A DNA stretch of 64,000 nt. Source: QHVT01 sp036389275. GTDB taxonomy: Bacteria; Acidobacteriota; Thermoanaerobaculia; Gp7-AA8. The notes beneath the pieces are model-generated. The model had not been told where the DNA came from. It saw only the letters and a list, made by a program, of their open reading frames with translations, and did not search any database. The first letter of the stretch is position 1, and each line of letters begins with the position of its first letter. The DNA is taken from NCBI GenBank assembly GCA_036389275.1, contig DASVQE010000106.1, forward strand, positions 1 to 64,000, given 5' to 3'. This document shows, piece by piece, positions 8,135-16,620 of this stretch. The position numbers and the translations under genes are program-made.

Positions 8135-9238
8135 TTACGGCGTCGCGAGCGCAGCCTCGGCGATGGCCGTCGCGATGAGCTGTGGGTCGCCGCCGGCCGG
8201 CGCGGGAAACGCATTCGTCACGACCGCAATGGCCAGGTCCCGGTCCGAGACATAGAGAAGAAAACTCTGGAAGCCGTCGATGATGCCGTCGTGCCACACC
8301 ACCGGATGTCCGTTGAACGTGTCCGCGATCAGACCGAACGCATAGCCGAAATGCGCGACTGTGTTGTCGTTGAGCCGTGCCGGCGTAATCATCGTCGCGT
8401 AGGACTCGGGCAGCAGGACCCGGCCGTTTGCGAGCAGGTGCGACCAGCGGGCGAGATCCCATGCGGTGGAGCAAAGGGCGCCGGCCGAGAACGGCACCGA
8501 CATGTTGATCGCCGGCACACGCTTCCACGTTCCCTGAAATGCGCCGTAGCCATCAGGCAGCGGCAGATTGGACGTTCCACAGACGCCTGTGTCAATGAGC
8601 CCGAGCGGCAATGCCAGCTCAGTGCGGACAAACTCCGCGAACGATTTCCCCGTGATCGATTCGATGGCGTAACCGAGGAGTTTGTAGCCGGCGTTGCTGT
8701 AGCTCCATTGGGTGCCGGGCGGGAACGCGAGCGGTTGTGCATTGATGTATGCGATCGTCTGCTCGCGCGTGACCTGCGCGTACGGATTCGGCGGACCGCC
8801 GGCCACTCCTGACGTGTGGGTGAGAAGTTGCCGCACTGTGATCGTGGCGCCGCGTGGATCGAACTCCGGGACGAATTTCTCGATGCGATCGTCGAGTGAC
8901 AATGCGCCGCGCTCCGCCAGGCGGAGAATCGCCGCCGCGGTGAACTGCTTCGTGAGCGAGGCGACCTGCATCACCGAGCGCGAGGTCGCGGCGGTCGCAT
9001 GTTCCCGATCGCTCATGCCGAACGCTTCCGAGTAGATGACCTGGCCGTGGTGCGACACCGCAATCTGAACCGCGGGATTGCCGGCCTTCAATGCAGCGCC
9101 GGCGGCCTCACGCGCCGCGGTCACAATGGCCGCGGGCGCTACGATCGGTGCCGGCGGCTGCACGGATCGCCTCTTCGGCGCCGCGGCGAGCGGAAAGTGA
9201 GCGATCAGGAGAAGCAGGGCGAGGAATGTCCGAGTCAT
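8135..9238 (-). CDS. Secreted serine hydrolase, class C beta-lactamase family
   Basis: Protein of 367 residues. The signal peptide MTRTFLALLLLIAHFPLAAA is followed by PKRRSVQPP, the leader shared with neighbouring secreted proteins. Hallmarks of the beta-lactamase/DD-peptidase (AmpC/EstB, PF00144) fold are S94-L-T-K97 (nucleophile Ser and base Lys), Y180-S-N182 (second element) and a C-terminal 'VWHDGIIDGFQSFLLY' in the place of the third KTG/HxG element. Substrates in this family range from peptidoglycan peptides to esters and D-amino acid peptides, so none is assigned. It is a tandem paralogue of the next gene (10 bp apart), and the two are probably one transcript read toward lower coordinates. 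Confidence 0.85.
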   Translation of the reverse strand: MTRTFLALLLLIAHFPLAAAPKRRSVQPPAPIVAPAAIVTAAREAAGAALKAGNPAVQIAVSHHGQVIYSEAFGMSDREHATAATSRSVMQVASLTKQFTAAAILRLAERGALSLDDRIEKFVPEFDPRGATITVRQLLTHTSGVAGGPPNPYAQVTREQTIAYINAQPLAFPPGTQWSYSNAGYKLLGYAIESITGKSFAEFVRTELALPLGLIDTGVCGTSNLPLPDGYGAFQGTWKRVPAINMSVPFSAGALCSTAWDLARWSHLLANGRVLLPESYATMITPARLNDNTVAHFGYAFGLIADTFNGHPVVWHDGIIDGFQSFLLYVSDRDLAIAVVTNAFPAPAGGDPQLIATAIAEAALATP

Positions 9239-9247
9239 TGGTCTTCG

Positions 9248-10363
9248 CTACTGTGGATTGAGCGCAGCTTTCGCCACCGCCAGCGCGACACCCTCTACGC
9301 TGACACCAGCCGGAGCGGGAAACGTATTCATGTGGACCGCAACCGCTACGTCGTCGGTGGAGAAGTAAACGAGATACGTGATGAAGCCGAAGACGGCGCC
9401 GTCGTGCCACACCGCCGGCCGTCCGAGAATTTTTTCCGACACGATGCCGAACGCATAAGGAGTTGCGGGCGGCAGGGGAGTCTTCATCGTCGCGTATGAA
9501 GCGGGCTGCAGGACGACGCCGGTCCCGAGGAAGTGCGACCAGCGGGCAAGATCAAATGCGGTGGAGCAAAGCGAACCCTCCGAGATCTTCCACGACCAGT
9601 GCCACGGCGGCATCGGGATCGGTTTGTTCAATGGCGCGGATACCGCGTAACCTGCAGGCACCGGCAGGTTGTGCGTTCCGCATACGCCGGTATCGAGGAG
9701 CCCGAGCGGCACCGCGAATTCACTGTGGATGAAATCGGCGTACGGTCCGCCGGTGATCGACTCAATCGCATAGCCGAGCAGCATGTAGCCGGCGTTGCTG
9801 TAACTGAATCCCTTGCCTGTCGCGAACAGGAAGGGTCGCTCGTTCATGTTCTTGATGACGTGCTCGCGCGTGACCGGCGAGGTCGTGTCCGCGGGAACGT
9901 CGGGTGGGTACCAATCGCGAGACATTCCTGACGTGTGATTGAGGAGGTTCCGCACCGTGATCGTCCTGCCTCGGGGGTCGAATTCCGGGACGAACGTTTC
10001 GATGCGGTCGTCGAGCGTCAGAGCACCGCGTTCGGCAAGGCGAAGAATCGCCGCCGCGGTGAATTGTTTCGTCACCGAGCCCATCTGCATCGGCGATCGC
10101 GACGTTGCCGGCGTCGCGCTCCCTACATCGGTCACGCCGAATGCCTCGGAGTAGATGATCTGGCCGCCGCGCGACACCGCGATCTGAACCGCCGGAACGC
10201 CGGCCTTCAATGCCGCTTCGGCCGCCTGATGTGCCGCCGTCACGATCGCCGCCGGCACGACCGCCGGTGGCGCGTGCACGGGCCGCGTGCGCGTCGCCGC
10301 GGTGAGAGAAAACTGTACGAAGATCAGAAGGGCAAGGAGTGTTCGTCTCATTGGAGGCCGCAT
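9248..10363 (-). CDS. Secreted serine hydrolase, class C beta-lactamase family (tandem paralogue)
   Basis: Protein of 371 residues, similar along its whole length to the product of 8135-9238, so the pair arose by tandem duplication. Signal peptide from MRRTLLALLIFVQFSLTAAT. Catalytic elements are S96-V-T-K99, Y188-S-N190 and 'VWHDGAVFGFITYLVY'. A segment of about 15 residues near 150-165 (RDWYPPDVPADTT) is longer than in the paralogue and lies beside the active-site region, so specificity may differ. The start may be 10363 or the ATG at 10351; no clear ribosome binding site separates them. The LytTR regulator gene is divergent, 131 bp away. Confidence 0.85.
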   Translation of the reverse strand: MRPPMRRTLLALLIFVQFSLTAATRTRPVHAPPAVVPAAIVTAAHQAAEAALKAGVPAVQIAVSRGGQIIYSEAFGVTDVGSATPATSRSPMQMGSVTKQFTAAAILRLAERGALTLDDRIETFVPEFDPRGRTITVRNLLNHTSGMSRDWYPPDVPADTTSPVTREHVIKNMNERPFLFATGKGFSYSNAGYMLLGYAIESITGGPYADFIHSEFAVPLGLLDTGVCGTHNLPVPAGYAVSAPLNKPIPMPPWHWSWKISEGSLCSTAFDLARWSHFLGTGVVLQPASYATMKTPLPPATPYAFGIVSEKILGRPAVWHDGAVFGFITYLVYFSTDDVAVAVHMNTFPAPAGVSVEGVALAVAKAALNPQ

Positions 10364-10494
10364 GAATTGTCAAGGCGGCCTGCCGTTCGTCGAGCGACTT
10401 TGTGACGGCATTGTGATCAGGTGGACGCGGCGGCACTCGAATGTCGCACGAGGTGCCTTGAAGCATCACGATCCATGCACCACAATCACTCCCG

Positions 10495-11241
10495 ATGCAG
10501 ATCACCGCGCTCATCGTCGACGACGAGCCGCTCGCGCGGAAGCGCATTCGCAGGCTCCTGCGCGCCGCGCCCGACGTGACGGTCGTCGGTGACGCGGCCG
10601 ATGGCGAAGAAGCGTTGCGCCTCGTCGAGGAACAGGCCCCTCAAGTGATGTTTCTCGACGTGCAGATGCCGCGGATGGACGGCTTCGAGGTGGTACGGCG
10701 CATCCCGCCGGAGTCGCGACCGCTGATCGTCTTCGTCACGGCGTATCAGCAGTACGCGCTCGAGGCGTTCCGCGCGTCAGCCGTGCAGTACCTTCTGAAG
10801 CCGGTCGAGCGAGAGCCGCTCCGGCTGGCGCTGACGCGCGTGCGCGAACTGGTGGCGGCGCGATCGAGCCCGTCGCTGACGGCGTTTCTCGAGCGCGTCA
10901 AGCAGAGACCTGCGTTCATGCAGCACGTCGCGGTGAAGTCGAAAGAGCGCGTGCGGCTCGTCCCGGTCGAGCAGATCGACTGGTTCGAATCTGCCGGCAA
11001 CTACGTGCGCCTCCACGTCGGCGGCGAGCGCTTTCTGCTGCGACAGACGATGAATGGGCTCGAGGAGAAGCTCGACCCGACTCAATTCGTGCGGATCCAT
11101 CGCACCACGATCGTCAACCTGCAACGCATCGGAGACACCCGGCCGGCGTCTCACGGGGACCACGTCGTCGTGCTGCACGACGGGACGCAACTGCAGATGT
11201 CGCGCGCCTACCGCGAGCGCCTGGACGGCGCGCCGCAGTGA
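10495..11241 (+). CDS. LytTR-family response regulator
   Basis: Protein of 248 residues. Residues 1-120 form a receiver domain with acidic pocket D9/D10, phosphoacceptor D55 in 'VMFLDVQMPRMDGFEVV', T82 in 'FVTAYQQYALEAF' and K102 in 'YLLKPVE'. Residues about 140-245 form a LytTR DNA-binding domain ('DWFESAGNYVRLHVGGERFL', 'FVRIHRTTIVNLQRI', 'LQMSRAYRERL'). It should act as a cytoplasmic transcription factor phosphorylated by the kinase encoded next. The kinase start GTG overlaps the stop codon in GTGA (4-nt overlap), so the two are translationally coupled. The target genes cannot be read from the sequence; LytTR repeats were not recognised upstream. Confidence 0.92.
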   Translation: MQITALIVDDEPLARKRIRRLLRAAPDVTVVGDAADGEEALRLVEEQAPQVMFLDVQMPRMDGFEVVRRIPPESRPLIVFVTAYQQYALEAFRASAVQYLLKPVEREPLRLALTRVRELVAARSSPSLTAFLERVKQRPAFMQHVAVKSKERVRLVPVEQIDWFESAGNYVRLHVGGERFLLRQTMNGLEEKLDPTQFVRIHRTTIVNLQRIGDTRPASHGDHVVVLHDGTQLQMSRAYRERLDGAPQ

Positions 11242-12938
11242 GGTACGTAGCCGTCATCGCCGGCATCTCGCTGCTTCTGCAAGAGGTGCTGGTGCGACTT
11301 GCATTCGGTCTCGGATTGCCGTCGGGCATCGGCTGGCTCGCGTTGGGCTGGGCGGAGTGGATCGTCCTCACTCCGCTGGTGATTCGCGTGGCCACCGCCG
11401 TCCCGTATCGCCGCCGCCAGACGTGGCGATTCCTCGGCATCCATCTGGTCGCCGCTCTCGTCTTCCATGCGGTTCACCTGGCCGTCTACACGGCCATATT
11501 CGTGGCCGTTTGCGGGCCGCCACCTTCGCCGGGACCATCGCTGTGGCAGATTCTGCTGTGGTGGATCCCCGTCCACATGCTGATGGATTTCCTTGTCTAT
11601 GGCGTGACGGTGGTGGCCACGCAGATGTCGCTCTATCTGCGAGCGTCGGCACGGCGGGAACAGGAACGGCTCGCGCTGGAGCGGTCGCTGGCGCAGGCCG
11701 CCCTCGATCGGCTCCATCTCGAATTACCAGTCCACGTCGTCAGCGAGCGGCTCCTGCAGATCGAACGAACCATCGCCGTCGACGCCGACCGCGCCGAACT
11801 GATGATCGAGGAGTTCGCCGCGTCACTGCGTGAGTCGCTGAACGTCGCCACTGTGCATGCAGCGATCGAGGAAGTGGCGCAGGACGAAGCGGAATGGGAA
11901 GAGGAGCTCGCGCCAGCCGGGCGGCAATGGTCGCTTCCACTCCGCCTCCTGCTGTTGTTCAGCATCCTTCCCGCGTACGAGTTCCTCTGGAGCGTGCTTC
12001 AGGCGGTGTTTGCGATCTGGAGAAACCAACCGCTGTCGTGGGCGCCGGTGCTTTGGGCGGCCACGCTGGCAGTCGAGTTCTTCCCCGTAACGCTGGCCAT
12101 GGTATGGCTGGGCAGGCGCGTGCAACGCGTCTGGCCGCTGATCCTGATCGCAACCTTCGCCCCATGGTTGTGGGGCGCAACACTCGCGAGCCTGTGGCAA
12201 GCCGTCGGGTTTCCGCGCGACCCCGACCGTGCGCTCTTCGGTCCCTTCGATCCGGTCTTCTTCCTCGGCGTCGGGCTGGCGACCCTGGCGCACTCGCGCT
12301 ACCGCGAGGCCGCCGCCGCGGCCGCGAAGGTCGCGGAGTTGGAAACGTCGATGCTGCGTACGCGCGGGACCCTTCTTCGATTGCAACTGAACCCTCACTT
12401 CCTCTTCAACTCGCTCAACTCCGTCGCCGCGCTGCTCGAGGACGACGCCTCCACCGCCCAGCGCATGGCCGCGGAGCTGCGGCACTTCGTCGTGCGCGTG
12501 CTCGAGCGCTCGGATCGGGAGGAAGTGCCGCTCCGCGAGGAGCTCGACTCGCTCGCCGCGTACCTCGCCATCGAGAACATCCGCTTCGACGGACGCGCGG
12601 AGCTCGCCATCGACGCGAGCGACGCCGCCGAAGGTGCGCTCGTGCCCAGCTTCCTCCTGCAGCCGCTCGTGGAAAACGCCCTGCGCCACGGCCTCCCACC
12701 CGAGACCGGCGGCTGCGTGTCCGTGCAGGCGACGGTCCGTCACGACCGAGTGCACATCGCCGTCGAAGACGACGGCCGCGGAAACGGCAGCGACCTACCA
12801 GCCCGCGAAGGCCTCGGCCTCTCGAACACGCGAGCGCGCCTGGAGCAAATGTACGGCGGCGAGTTCTCCCTCGACATCTCCGCGCGCCGGGACGGATTCG
12901 CACTCGCGATCGCGCTTCCGTACCGCATCGCGTCGTGA
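11238..12938 (+). CDS. LytS-type membrane sensor histidine kinase with an internal duplication
   Basis: Protein of 566 residues. Membrane segments lie at about 1-30, 35-55, 64-92 and 103-130, with a second set at about 232-350. The C-terminal transmitter has the LytS-type His kinase box 'LRLQLNPHFLFNSLNS' (His387), N480 in 'QPLVENALRHG', and the ATP lid 'VEDDGRGNG' / 'GLGLSNTRARL'. Residues about 155-203 ('LHLELPVHVVSERL... AELMIEEFAASLRESL') align with the same box region: His166 is kept, but the NPHFLFN context and any ATPase domain are missing. So the protein seems to be membrane block plus degenerate transmitter, then membrane block plus active transmitter. It pairs with the LytTR regulator. 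Confidence 0.88.
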   Translation: MRYVAVIAGISLLLQEVLVRLAFGLGLPSGIGWLALGWAEWIVLTPLVIRVATAVPYRRRQTWRFLGIHLVAALVFHAVHLAVYTAIFVAVCGPPPSPGPSLWQILLWWIPVHMLMDFLVYGVTVVATQMSLYLRASARREQERLALERSLAQAALDRLHLELPVHVVSERLLQIERTIAVDADRAELMIEEFAASLRESLNVATVHAAIEEVAQDEAEWEEELAPAGRQWSLPLRLLLLFSILPAYEFLWSVLQAVFAIWRNQPLSWAPVLWAATLAVEFFPVTLAMVWLGRRVQRVWPLILIATFAPWLWGATLASLWQAVGFPRDPDRALFGPFDPVFFLGVGLATLAHSRYREAAAAAAKVAELETSMLRTRGTLLRLQLNPHFLFNSLNSVAALLEDDASTAQRMAAELRHFVVRVLERSDREEVPLREELDSLAAYLAIENIRFDGRAELAIDASDAAEGALVPSFLLQPLVENALRHGLPPETGGCVSVQATVRHDRVHIAVEDDGRGNGSDLPAREGLGLSNTRARLEQMYGGEFSLDISARRDGFALAIALPYRIAS

Positions 12939-13102
12939 AAGAGCACACGCGCCGGTTCGCACGAACTCCGTAACTCTGCATTCCAGCGCCGCAGCCCGTC
13001 CCCAGCAGCCCCAACCGGATGTCATTCTCGTTCGGGCCGCTTTCTTTTTATTGCGGTGGGTGTGGAAAACCTGACGGCCGTCACTCCTACGGTATACCCC
13101 CA

Positions 13103-14260
13103 ATGGATCTCCTTACCTATTTGAACGAATGCCGTGGGCTCGTGACGGAGGAGATCTGCAAGATCATCCCTGCCGATGAGCGGTACCAGTCGATCCTCTA
13201 CGACCTGATGCTCGATTACCCGTTGCGCGAGGGAAAAGCGCTGCGGCCGGCCCTATGCATCGCCGTGTGCCGCGCCCTCGGCGGGAAGCTCGACTCGGTG
13301 CTGCGGTCCGCGGCGGTGCTCGAGCTCTACCACAACGCGTTCCTCATTCATGACGACATCGAAGACGAGTCGCTGATGCGTCGCGGGTCGCCGACGCTAC
13401 AGCGGCAGCACGGCGTTCCCATCGCCGTGAATGTGGGCGACGCCATGCTCGCACTCACGCTGAAGCCGTTGCTCGACAACATCGCCCTGCTCGGACTCGG
13501 GCCGGCGCTGCGCATCCTCGAAGCGGTTTCGCACATGGTGCAGGAGTCCGTTCACGGACAGGCCCTGGAGCTCGACTGGGTGCGCCGCTCGGAGTGGGAC
13601 ATCGACGAAGACGACTACGTGCGCATGGTCGTCCTCAAGACCGGCTGGTACAGCTTCATCACGCCCGTGCTCATCGGCGGCATTGCCGGAAAGCTCGACG
13701 CGGAGCGCCTCGGCGAGCTCGCAGAGTTCGCGCGGCTGCTCAGCGTTGCCTTTCAGATCCAGGACGACATCCTCAACCTCGACGGCGATCTGGCCGGCTA
13801 CGGAAAAGAGATCGGCGGCGACTTGTGGGAAGGCAAGCGCACGGTCGTTCTGCTTCATCTCATGAGATGTGCGGACGAGGAAGCGCGCGCGGAGGTGCGG
13901 CGCATCCTGGAGTTGCCGCGGCCGGCCGATCCGCGGTCGAACGGCAACGGTCACGACGCGATCTCCGAGGCGTTGCTCAGCGAGCTCGTTGACGACGGCC
14001 AGCTCACCGAACAGGGGAGCGCGCGTCTTCGCGAGGCGATCGATCGCAATCGTCCGCGCCACAAGACCGAAGAGGAGATCGAGCGGCTGATGGCGCTCAT
14101 CCGCCGTCACGGCAGCATCGAGTACGCGCGCGGCGTCGCGCGCCGCTGGACCGAGGAAGCGCGCGCCCAGCTCGAGAAATGCAGCGCATGGATGATTCCG
14201 TCGGTTCACCGCAGTGTCCTCGAGGAGCTCGTGGCCTATGTCTACTCTCGGATACGTTGA
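13103..14260 (+). CDS. Polyprenyl (geranylgeranyl-type) diphosphate synthase
   Basis: Protein of 385 residues, an all-alpha trans-prenyltransferase that condenses IPP with allylic diphosphates. Visible motifs: 'GKALRPALCIAVC' (IPP-binding Lys/Arg), the first Asp-rich motif 'HDDIEDESLMRRG' (D84-D85-x-x-D88), 'VLKTGWYSF', and the second Asp-rich motif 'FQIQDDILNLDGDLAGYGKE' (D221-D222, third position Asn225, usual for this family). Residues about 265-385 are longer than in standard enzymes of about 300 residues, and their role is unclear. The ATG at 13103 gives the expected N-terminus; an upstream start at 13019 adds 28 residues unlike the family. It is the first gene of an overlapping eight-gene operon, and its product is likely the allylic substrate for the genes behind it. 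Confidence 0.9.
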   Translation: MDLLTYLNECRGLVTEEICKIIPADERYQSILYDLMLDYPLREGKALRPALCIAVCRALGGKLDSVLRSAAVLELYHNAFLIHDDIEDESLMRRGSPTLQRQHGVPIAVNVGDAMLALTLKPLLDNIALLGLGPALRILEAVSHMVQESVHGQALELDWVRRSEWDIDEDDYVRMVVLKTGWYSFITPVLIGGIAGKLDAERLGELAEFARLLSVAFQIQDDILNLDGDLAGYGKEIGGDLWEGKRTVVLLHLMRCADEEARAEVRRILELPRPADPRSNGNGHDAISEALLSELVDDGQLTEQGSARLREAIDRNRPRHKTEEEIERLMALIRRHGSIEYARGVARRWTEEARAQLEKCSAWMIPSVHRSVLEELVAYVYSRIR

Positions 14261-14879
14261 CGTCCTGCGGCTGCTCGACGAAGTCAACCGCATCGGTCAA
14301 ACGCAGACGCTGAAGATCGTTCTCGACTCGATCGCCGGCGCATCGCCGCGCGTCGAAACGGAAACGGCGGCCGCAGGTGCGCCGGTCAATGCGGCCACGC
14401 CGACGTTCGACGTCATCCGCACGCAGAGTCTTCTGTATGAGGAGACGCAGCGCTTGCGGAACGTTCTGCTGCAACGTCTTCACGAGATCCATCGGGGCGC
14501 GGCTCCTGCGCCTCCGCCGCCACCCGTCGCGCCCGAACCGGGCGAATGGACCGACGCCGACATCCTCGAGCTTCTCAATGACGCGCAGATGGCGCTGCTC
14601 AAACATCCCACCGCCGCACAAGCCGCGTTCGCGGCGCTCGTGCGCGAGGGACGTCGCTACGCGGAGACCGAGAGCGGAAAAAAGTGGCTGGAAGTGCTCG
14701 GCGCGTCCGACCTCATGCGCCGCGCGCGATGGGTGTGGGAGACCACATCGCTGAACATGCTCGAAGAGGATGCTGAAACGATCGTGCCGTCGACATACCT
14801 CGAAGCACTTCTCCGCGCAGCCGACGCGCTGAGCATGGAGGATCTCCTCGGCAAAGTGAAGGGGATGGGACATGAGTGA
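14238..14879 (+). CDS. Unknown protein in isoprenoid-type operon
   Basis: Protein of 213 residues, not recognised. It starts MSTLGYVDVLRLLDEVNRIG, has an Ala/Pro-rich break around residue 95 (RGAAPAPPPPPVAPEP), and a largely alpha-helical C-terminal half ('ADILELLNDAQMALLKHP', 'YLEALLRAADALSMEDLLG'). There is no signal peptide or membrane segment. The start overlaps the prenyl synthase stop by 23 bp, with GAGGAG about 10 bases before ATG 14238. The end overlaps the next small gene by 8 bp. Such overlap suggests a protein made in step with its neighbours, perhaps a subunit or scaffold, but this is only context. Confidence 0.7.
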   Translation: MSTLGYVDVLRLLDEVNRIGQTQTLKIVLDSIAGASPRVETETAAAGAPVNAATPTFDVIRTQSLLYEETQRLRNVLLQRLHEIHRGAAPAPPPPPVAPEPGEWTDADILELLNDAQMALLKHPTAAQAAFAALVREGRRYAETESGKKWLEVLGASDLMRRARWVWETTSLNMLEEDAETIVPSTYLEALLRAADALSMEDLLGKVKGMGHE

Positions 14880-15171
14880 CGCGCCTGCCGGCATCGGCGA
14901 GCTGCGTTACGACTTCGTCGAGCGCAACACCGCGTTGTTCCTGCTTCTCGGCATTCTGTCGGTGGGGGAGCGTCTCGAGAGAACCGTTCTGTCCGGCGGC
15001 GTGCGAGACGGACGACCGGCAGCCGCCAACACCAGGCTCGATTACTTCACTCTCGGCCTGATCGCGCTCACCGAGCGCATCTCCGCGATGGCCGCGCATT
15101 TCGCGCAAGCGGTGCCTGAGCGTGAAGCGAGCGACGAGGTCCCGCGCGTGGATGGGGATCTGATGCGATGA
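14872..15171 (+). CDS. Small unknown protein in isoprenoid-type operon
   Basis: Protein of 99 residues, not recognised. It is predicted alpha-helical with moderately hydrophobic stretches (TALFLLLGILSVGERL, residues 20-35; YFTLGLIALTERISAMAAHF, about 58-77) and may be membrane-associated. It overlaps the gene before by 8 bp and the CrtC-like gene after by 4 bp (ATGA), so it is clearly part of the operon. No conserved catalytic residues are visible. It could be an accessory subunit of one of the operon's enzymes. Confidence 0.65.
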   Translation: MSDAPAGIGELRYDFVERNTALFLLLGILSVGERLERTVLSGGVRDGRPAAANTRLDYFTLGLIALTERISAMAAHFAQAVPEREASDEVPRVDGDLMR

Positions 15172-16208
15172 CCGCCCGCATTTCCAACATGCTCACCAGG
15201 AGCGACTACTTCCGCCGCTCTCCCTCGCGGCTGGCCGGGCCGGCCGAGCATAAGGAGTGGCAGCACTTCATCCTCCATACGCAGGACGTGCACCTGCTCA
15301 TCAACTTCAGTCTCGTCGACGACCGCTACGCGCCCGACCGCAGGCGCGGCGAGATCGCCCGCCTGATCGTTCTGGCGCGCGGGACGGAGTGGGATGGCGA
15401 CGTCGACACGTTCCAGGCCGCCGAGGTGGCCGTGCCGGCGGGACGGATCGAGGCGCGATTCGGTGAGAGCTGGATGCGCTTCGAAGACGGTCGCTATCAC
15501 CTCAAGGTCGTCCTGCGCGACCGGCCCATTACGGCGGAGCTGGAGATGGAGCCGACCATCGTGCCGACCATGTCCAGCAATCAGCCGCTCTCGCGCACAC
15601 GAAACATCTCGTGGCTCTTCGTGCCGCGGCTCGTGTGCCGCGGCCGCGTCACGGTCGGCGACCGCACCATCGAAGTCGACAACGCGCCCGGCTATCACGA
15701 TCACAACTGGGGTCACTTCCGCTGGGACGACGACTTCTCCTGGGAGTGGGGCTCCGCACTGCCGCTCGATCCCGCCAATCCCTGGAGCGTGGTCTACATG
15801 CGCATGTGCGATCGCGGCCGCTCGCTCTGCCGTTCGCAGGCGCTCTACATCGGATACGGCGAAGAGCAGTTCCGCTTCTTCCGCGATCAGGATCTGCGCG
15901 TGACCCTGATCGGCCGGCTCGAGCAGGAGCGTTGCCTCAAGGTCCCGCGGGTGATGGCGATGCTTTCTCCCGGCACGGCGAAGGATCTGCCGGCGGAGCT
16001 GATCGTCACCGCGCGCGCCGGAGGTGATCACGTGGAGATGCACTTCCGTCTCGAGGATGTCTCGCAACTGGTCCTGCCGAGTGAGATGCGTCTCGACGGC
16101 GTAACCACGATCAACGAAGTGAGCGGCAACGTAACGATGCGCGGAACCATCAAAGGCCGGACGGTCGAGATGGATGGTCCCGGCGTCTTCGAGTTCATCC
16201 GTGACTGA
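15168..16208 (+). CDS. CrtC/AttH-like lipocalin-type protein (hydroxyneurosporene synthase-like)
   Basis: Protein of 346 residues. The diagnostic block is 'DNAPGYHDHNWGHFRW' (residues 172-187), matching the 'GxGYHDHNWG' signature of the CrtC/AttH (tandem lipocalin-like) family. A second beta-rich half follows. CrtC adds water to the terminal double bond of acyclic carotenoids; relatives act as isomerases or cyclases on terpenoid or polyketide substrates. Here no phytoene synthase is near, so a carotenoid substrate is not assured. No signal peptide is visible. The next gene starts inside its last codons (8-bp overlap). Family assignment is fairly firm; the reaction is inferred only as chemistry on an isoprenoid chain. 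Confidence 0.75.
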   Translation: MTARISNMLTRSDYFRRSPSRLAGPAEHKEWQHFILHTQDVHLLINFSLVDDRYAPDRRRGEIARLIVLARGTEWDGDVDTFQAAEVAVPAGRIEARFGESWMRFEDGRYHLKVVLRDRPITAELEMEPTIVPTMSSNQPLSRTRNISWLFVPRLVCRGRVTVGDRTIEVDNAPGYHDHNWGHFRWDDDFSWEWGSALPLDPANPWSVVYMRMCDRGRSLCRSQALYIGYGEEQFRFFRDQDLRVTLIGRLEQERCLKVPRVMAMLSPGTAKDLPAELIVTARAGGDHVEMHFRLEDVSQLVLPSEMRLDGVTTINEVSGNVTMRGTIKGRTVEMDGPGVFEFIRD

Positions 16209-16620
16209 GCCGAGCGTACAGGGTCTTCTCGCCGAATCGTTCGCCGTGCTGGCGGCCGAGACGCCGCCGGCGTGGCGGCGCTTCGTCGCGTCTCTCGACG
16301 GACGCGTGGTCGAGTTGCACGTCGATGACGAGCGCTTCGCGGTGGTCTTTGCGCGCGGCGACGCGGTGATCGAGGCTGCCGGCCGCGTCGCGGACGCGCG
16401 CATCGCCACGTCGCGCCAGACGATCCTCGACGTCCTCGACGCGCGCCTCAGTCTGCGCGACGCCGTGCTCGGCGACCGCCTCGAGGTCATCGCCCCGATG
16501 TCGATGATGGAGCCGTTGCACGAGGGCATCCTCGCCTACGTCCACGGCGGAGTGCGTTCGCCGTCGTTTCCCTCGCTGCTGATGCGCTTTCGCGGTTTGA
16601 CCGAATGGAGGACAGCATGA
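16201..16620 (+). CDS. SCP2-like sterol/lipid-binding domain protein
   Basis: Protein of 139 residues starting at GTG 16201, which overlaps the previous stop by 8 bp. The pattern 'RVVELHVDDERFAVVFARGD', then 'ADARIATSRQTILDVLDARL', then 'RDAVLGDRLEVIAP' resembles SCP2 domains, in which a beta sheet followed by a 'tilldl..G..s...A...G.l.v.Gd' helix region forms a hydrophobic lipid pocket. It may bind or present a lipophilic intermediate of the pathway. An upstream in-frame start (16174) would run into the CrtC-like gene without a clear ribosome binding site. The FAD oxidoreductase start follows with a 4-bp overlap. Confidence 0.55.
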   Translation: MTEPSVQGLLAESFAVLAAETPPAWRRFVASLDGRVVELHVDDERFAVVFARGDAVIEAAGRVADARIATSRQTILDVLDARLSLRDAVLGDRLEVIAPMSMMEPLHEGILAYVHGGVRSPSFPSLLMRFRGLTEWRTA

